Origin: Candidatus Bathyarchaeota archaeon
GTDB lineage: Archaea > Thermoproteota > Bathyarchaeia > 40CM-2-53-6 > RBG-13-38-9
Assembly: GCA_030671315.1 (NCBI GenBank)
Contig: DAOUZW010000078.1
Coordinates: 1 to 6,023 of the forward strand
DNA: 6,023 bases
Reading direction: 5' to 3'
Numbering within the stretch: the stretch's first letter is position 1; each line of letters opens with the position of its first letter. Positions 5,903-6,023 of the stretch are shown here, one piece after another. The notes below the pieces were generated by a model. The model worked only from the letters and a program-made list of their open reading frames with translations, was not told the origin of the DNA and ran no database searches. Position numbers and translations under genes: made by a program.

Positions 5903-6023
5903 TCGGCTATAACCTCCTTGCTACCTGTCTCCAATAACTTGAGGTTCTTTTCCAGTAATTGTCCGGAAAATCTTGATCTTACTGCTTCTTGCGCAGATTT
6001 CATTGAGATGATTTTGGTTGATT
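5899..6023 (-). CDS. porG: Pyruvate:ferredoxin oxidoreductase gamma subunit, C-terminal fragment
   Basis: Only the last 40 codons are in the window, reading ISMKSAQEAVRSRFSGQLLE and then KNLKLLETGSKEVIAE before a TGA at 5901-5899. An RF-(x)-KN type helix at the C-terminus is what gamma subunits show after their Rossmann-like domain. The position directly before porD, with an ATGA stop-start overlap, fits the standard archaeal gamma-delta-alpha-beta order. The 5' part, including the conserved core, is outside the window, so identification rests mainly on position plus the tail sequence. Confidence 0.75.
   Translation of the reverse strand, partial: STKIISMKSAQEAVRSRFSGQLLEKNLKLLETGSKEVIAE
5912..5918 (-). 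promoter_or_regulatory. Strong ribosome-binding site of porD
   Basis: AGGAGGT, a full Shine-Dalgarno match, lies nine bases before the ATG at 5902, inside the end of porG. It is the best ribosome site in the window. It shows that the part of porD upstream of the TGA is meant to be translated. Confidence 0.75.

Overview
The window carries the end of one metabolic operon and most of a second operon. All genes lie on the minus strand, so transcription runs from high to low coordinates. The sequence points to an archaeon. The 2-oxoacid:ferredoxin oxidoreductase is the four-subunit gamma-delta-alpha-beta type. The solute-binding protein has a twin-arginine leader followed by a Thr/Ser/Gly-rich spacer. 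A TTTTATAT box, not a -35/-10 pair, lies about 50 bp upstream of that gene. Shine-Dalgarno sites are of the AGGAGGT/AGGT type. I cannot name the lineage; an anaerobic, heterotrophic Thermoproteota-like (for example Bathyarchaeia-like) organism is a guess. The sequence is visibly AT-rich. TGA ends three genes here and TAA ends three, so the code looks standard.

Right part (6023 down to 3377): porG (only its last 40 codons), porD, porA and porB, overlapping or nearly so (ATGA, 11 nt, TAATG). Together they encode a pyruvate (or related 2-oxoacid):ferredoxin oxidoreductase. PorB binds thiamine diphosphate and the proximal [4Fe-4S] cluster, PorA carries the substrate/CoA-side domains, PorD carries two [4Fe-4S] clusters and PorG completes the complex. 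The striking point is that porD has an in-frame TGA (5815-5813) in an otherwise intact, correctly framed gene with a strong ribosome-binding site. No usable start codon follows it. As written, the two-cluster ferredoxin domain can only be made by readthrough, by recoding, or if the TGA is a base error.

Middle (3376 to 3240): a 137-bp spacer with no obvious terminator for the por operon. It holds a TATA-like box and an imperfect dyad that covers the expected transcription start and runs into the ribosome-binding site of the next gene.

Left part (3236 down to 1): a binding-protein-dependent ABC importer of the carbohydrate (MalE/MalF/MalG-like) class. It has a Tat-type solute-binding protein, a complete MalF-type permease and a MalG-type permease cut by the window edge. 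A perfect 8-bp hairpin followed by eight T residues sits between the binding-protein gene and the first permease. It looks like a partial terminator that would keep binding-protein mRNA in excess over permease mRNA. No ATPase gene is inside the window. Together the two operons fit import of an organic solute, probably a sugar, whose breakdown yields pyruvate that is oxidised to acetyl-CoA with reduction of ferredoxin; this link is an inference from adjacency.
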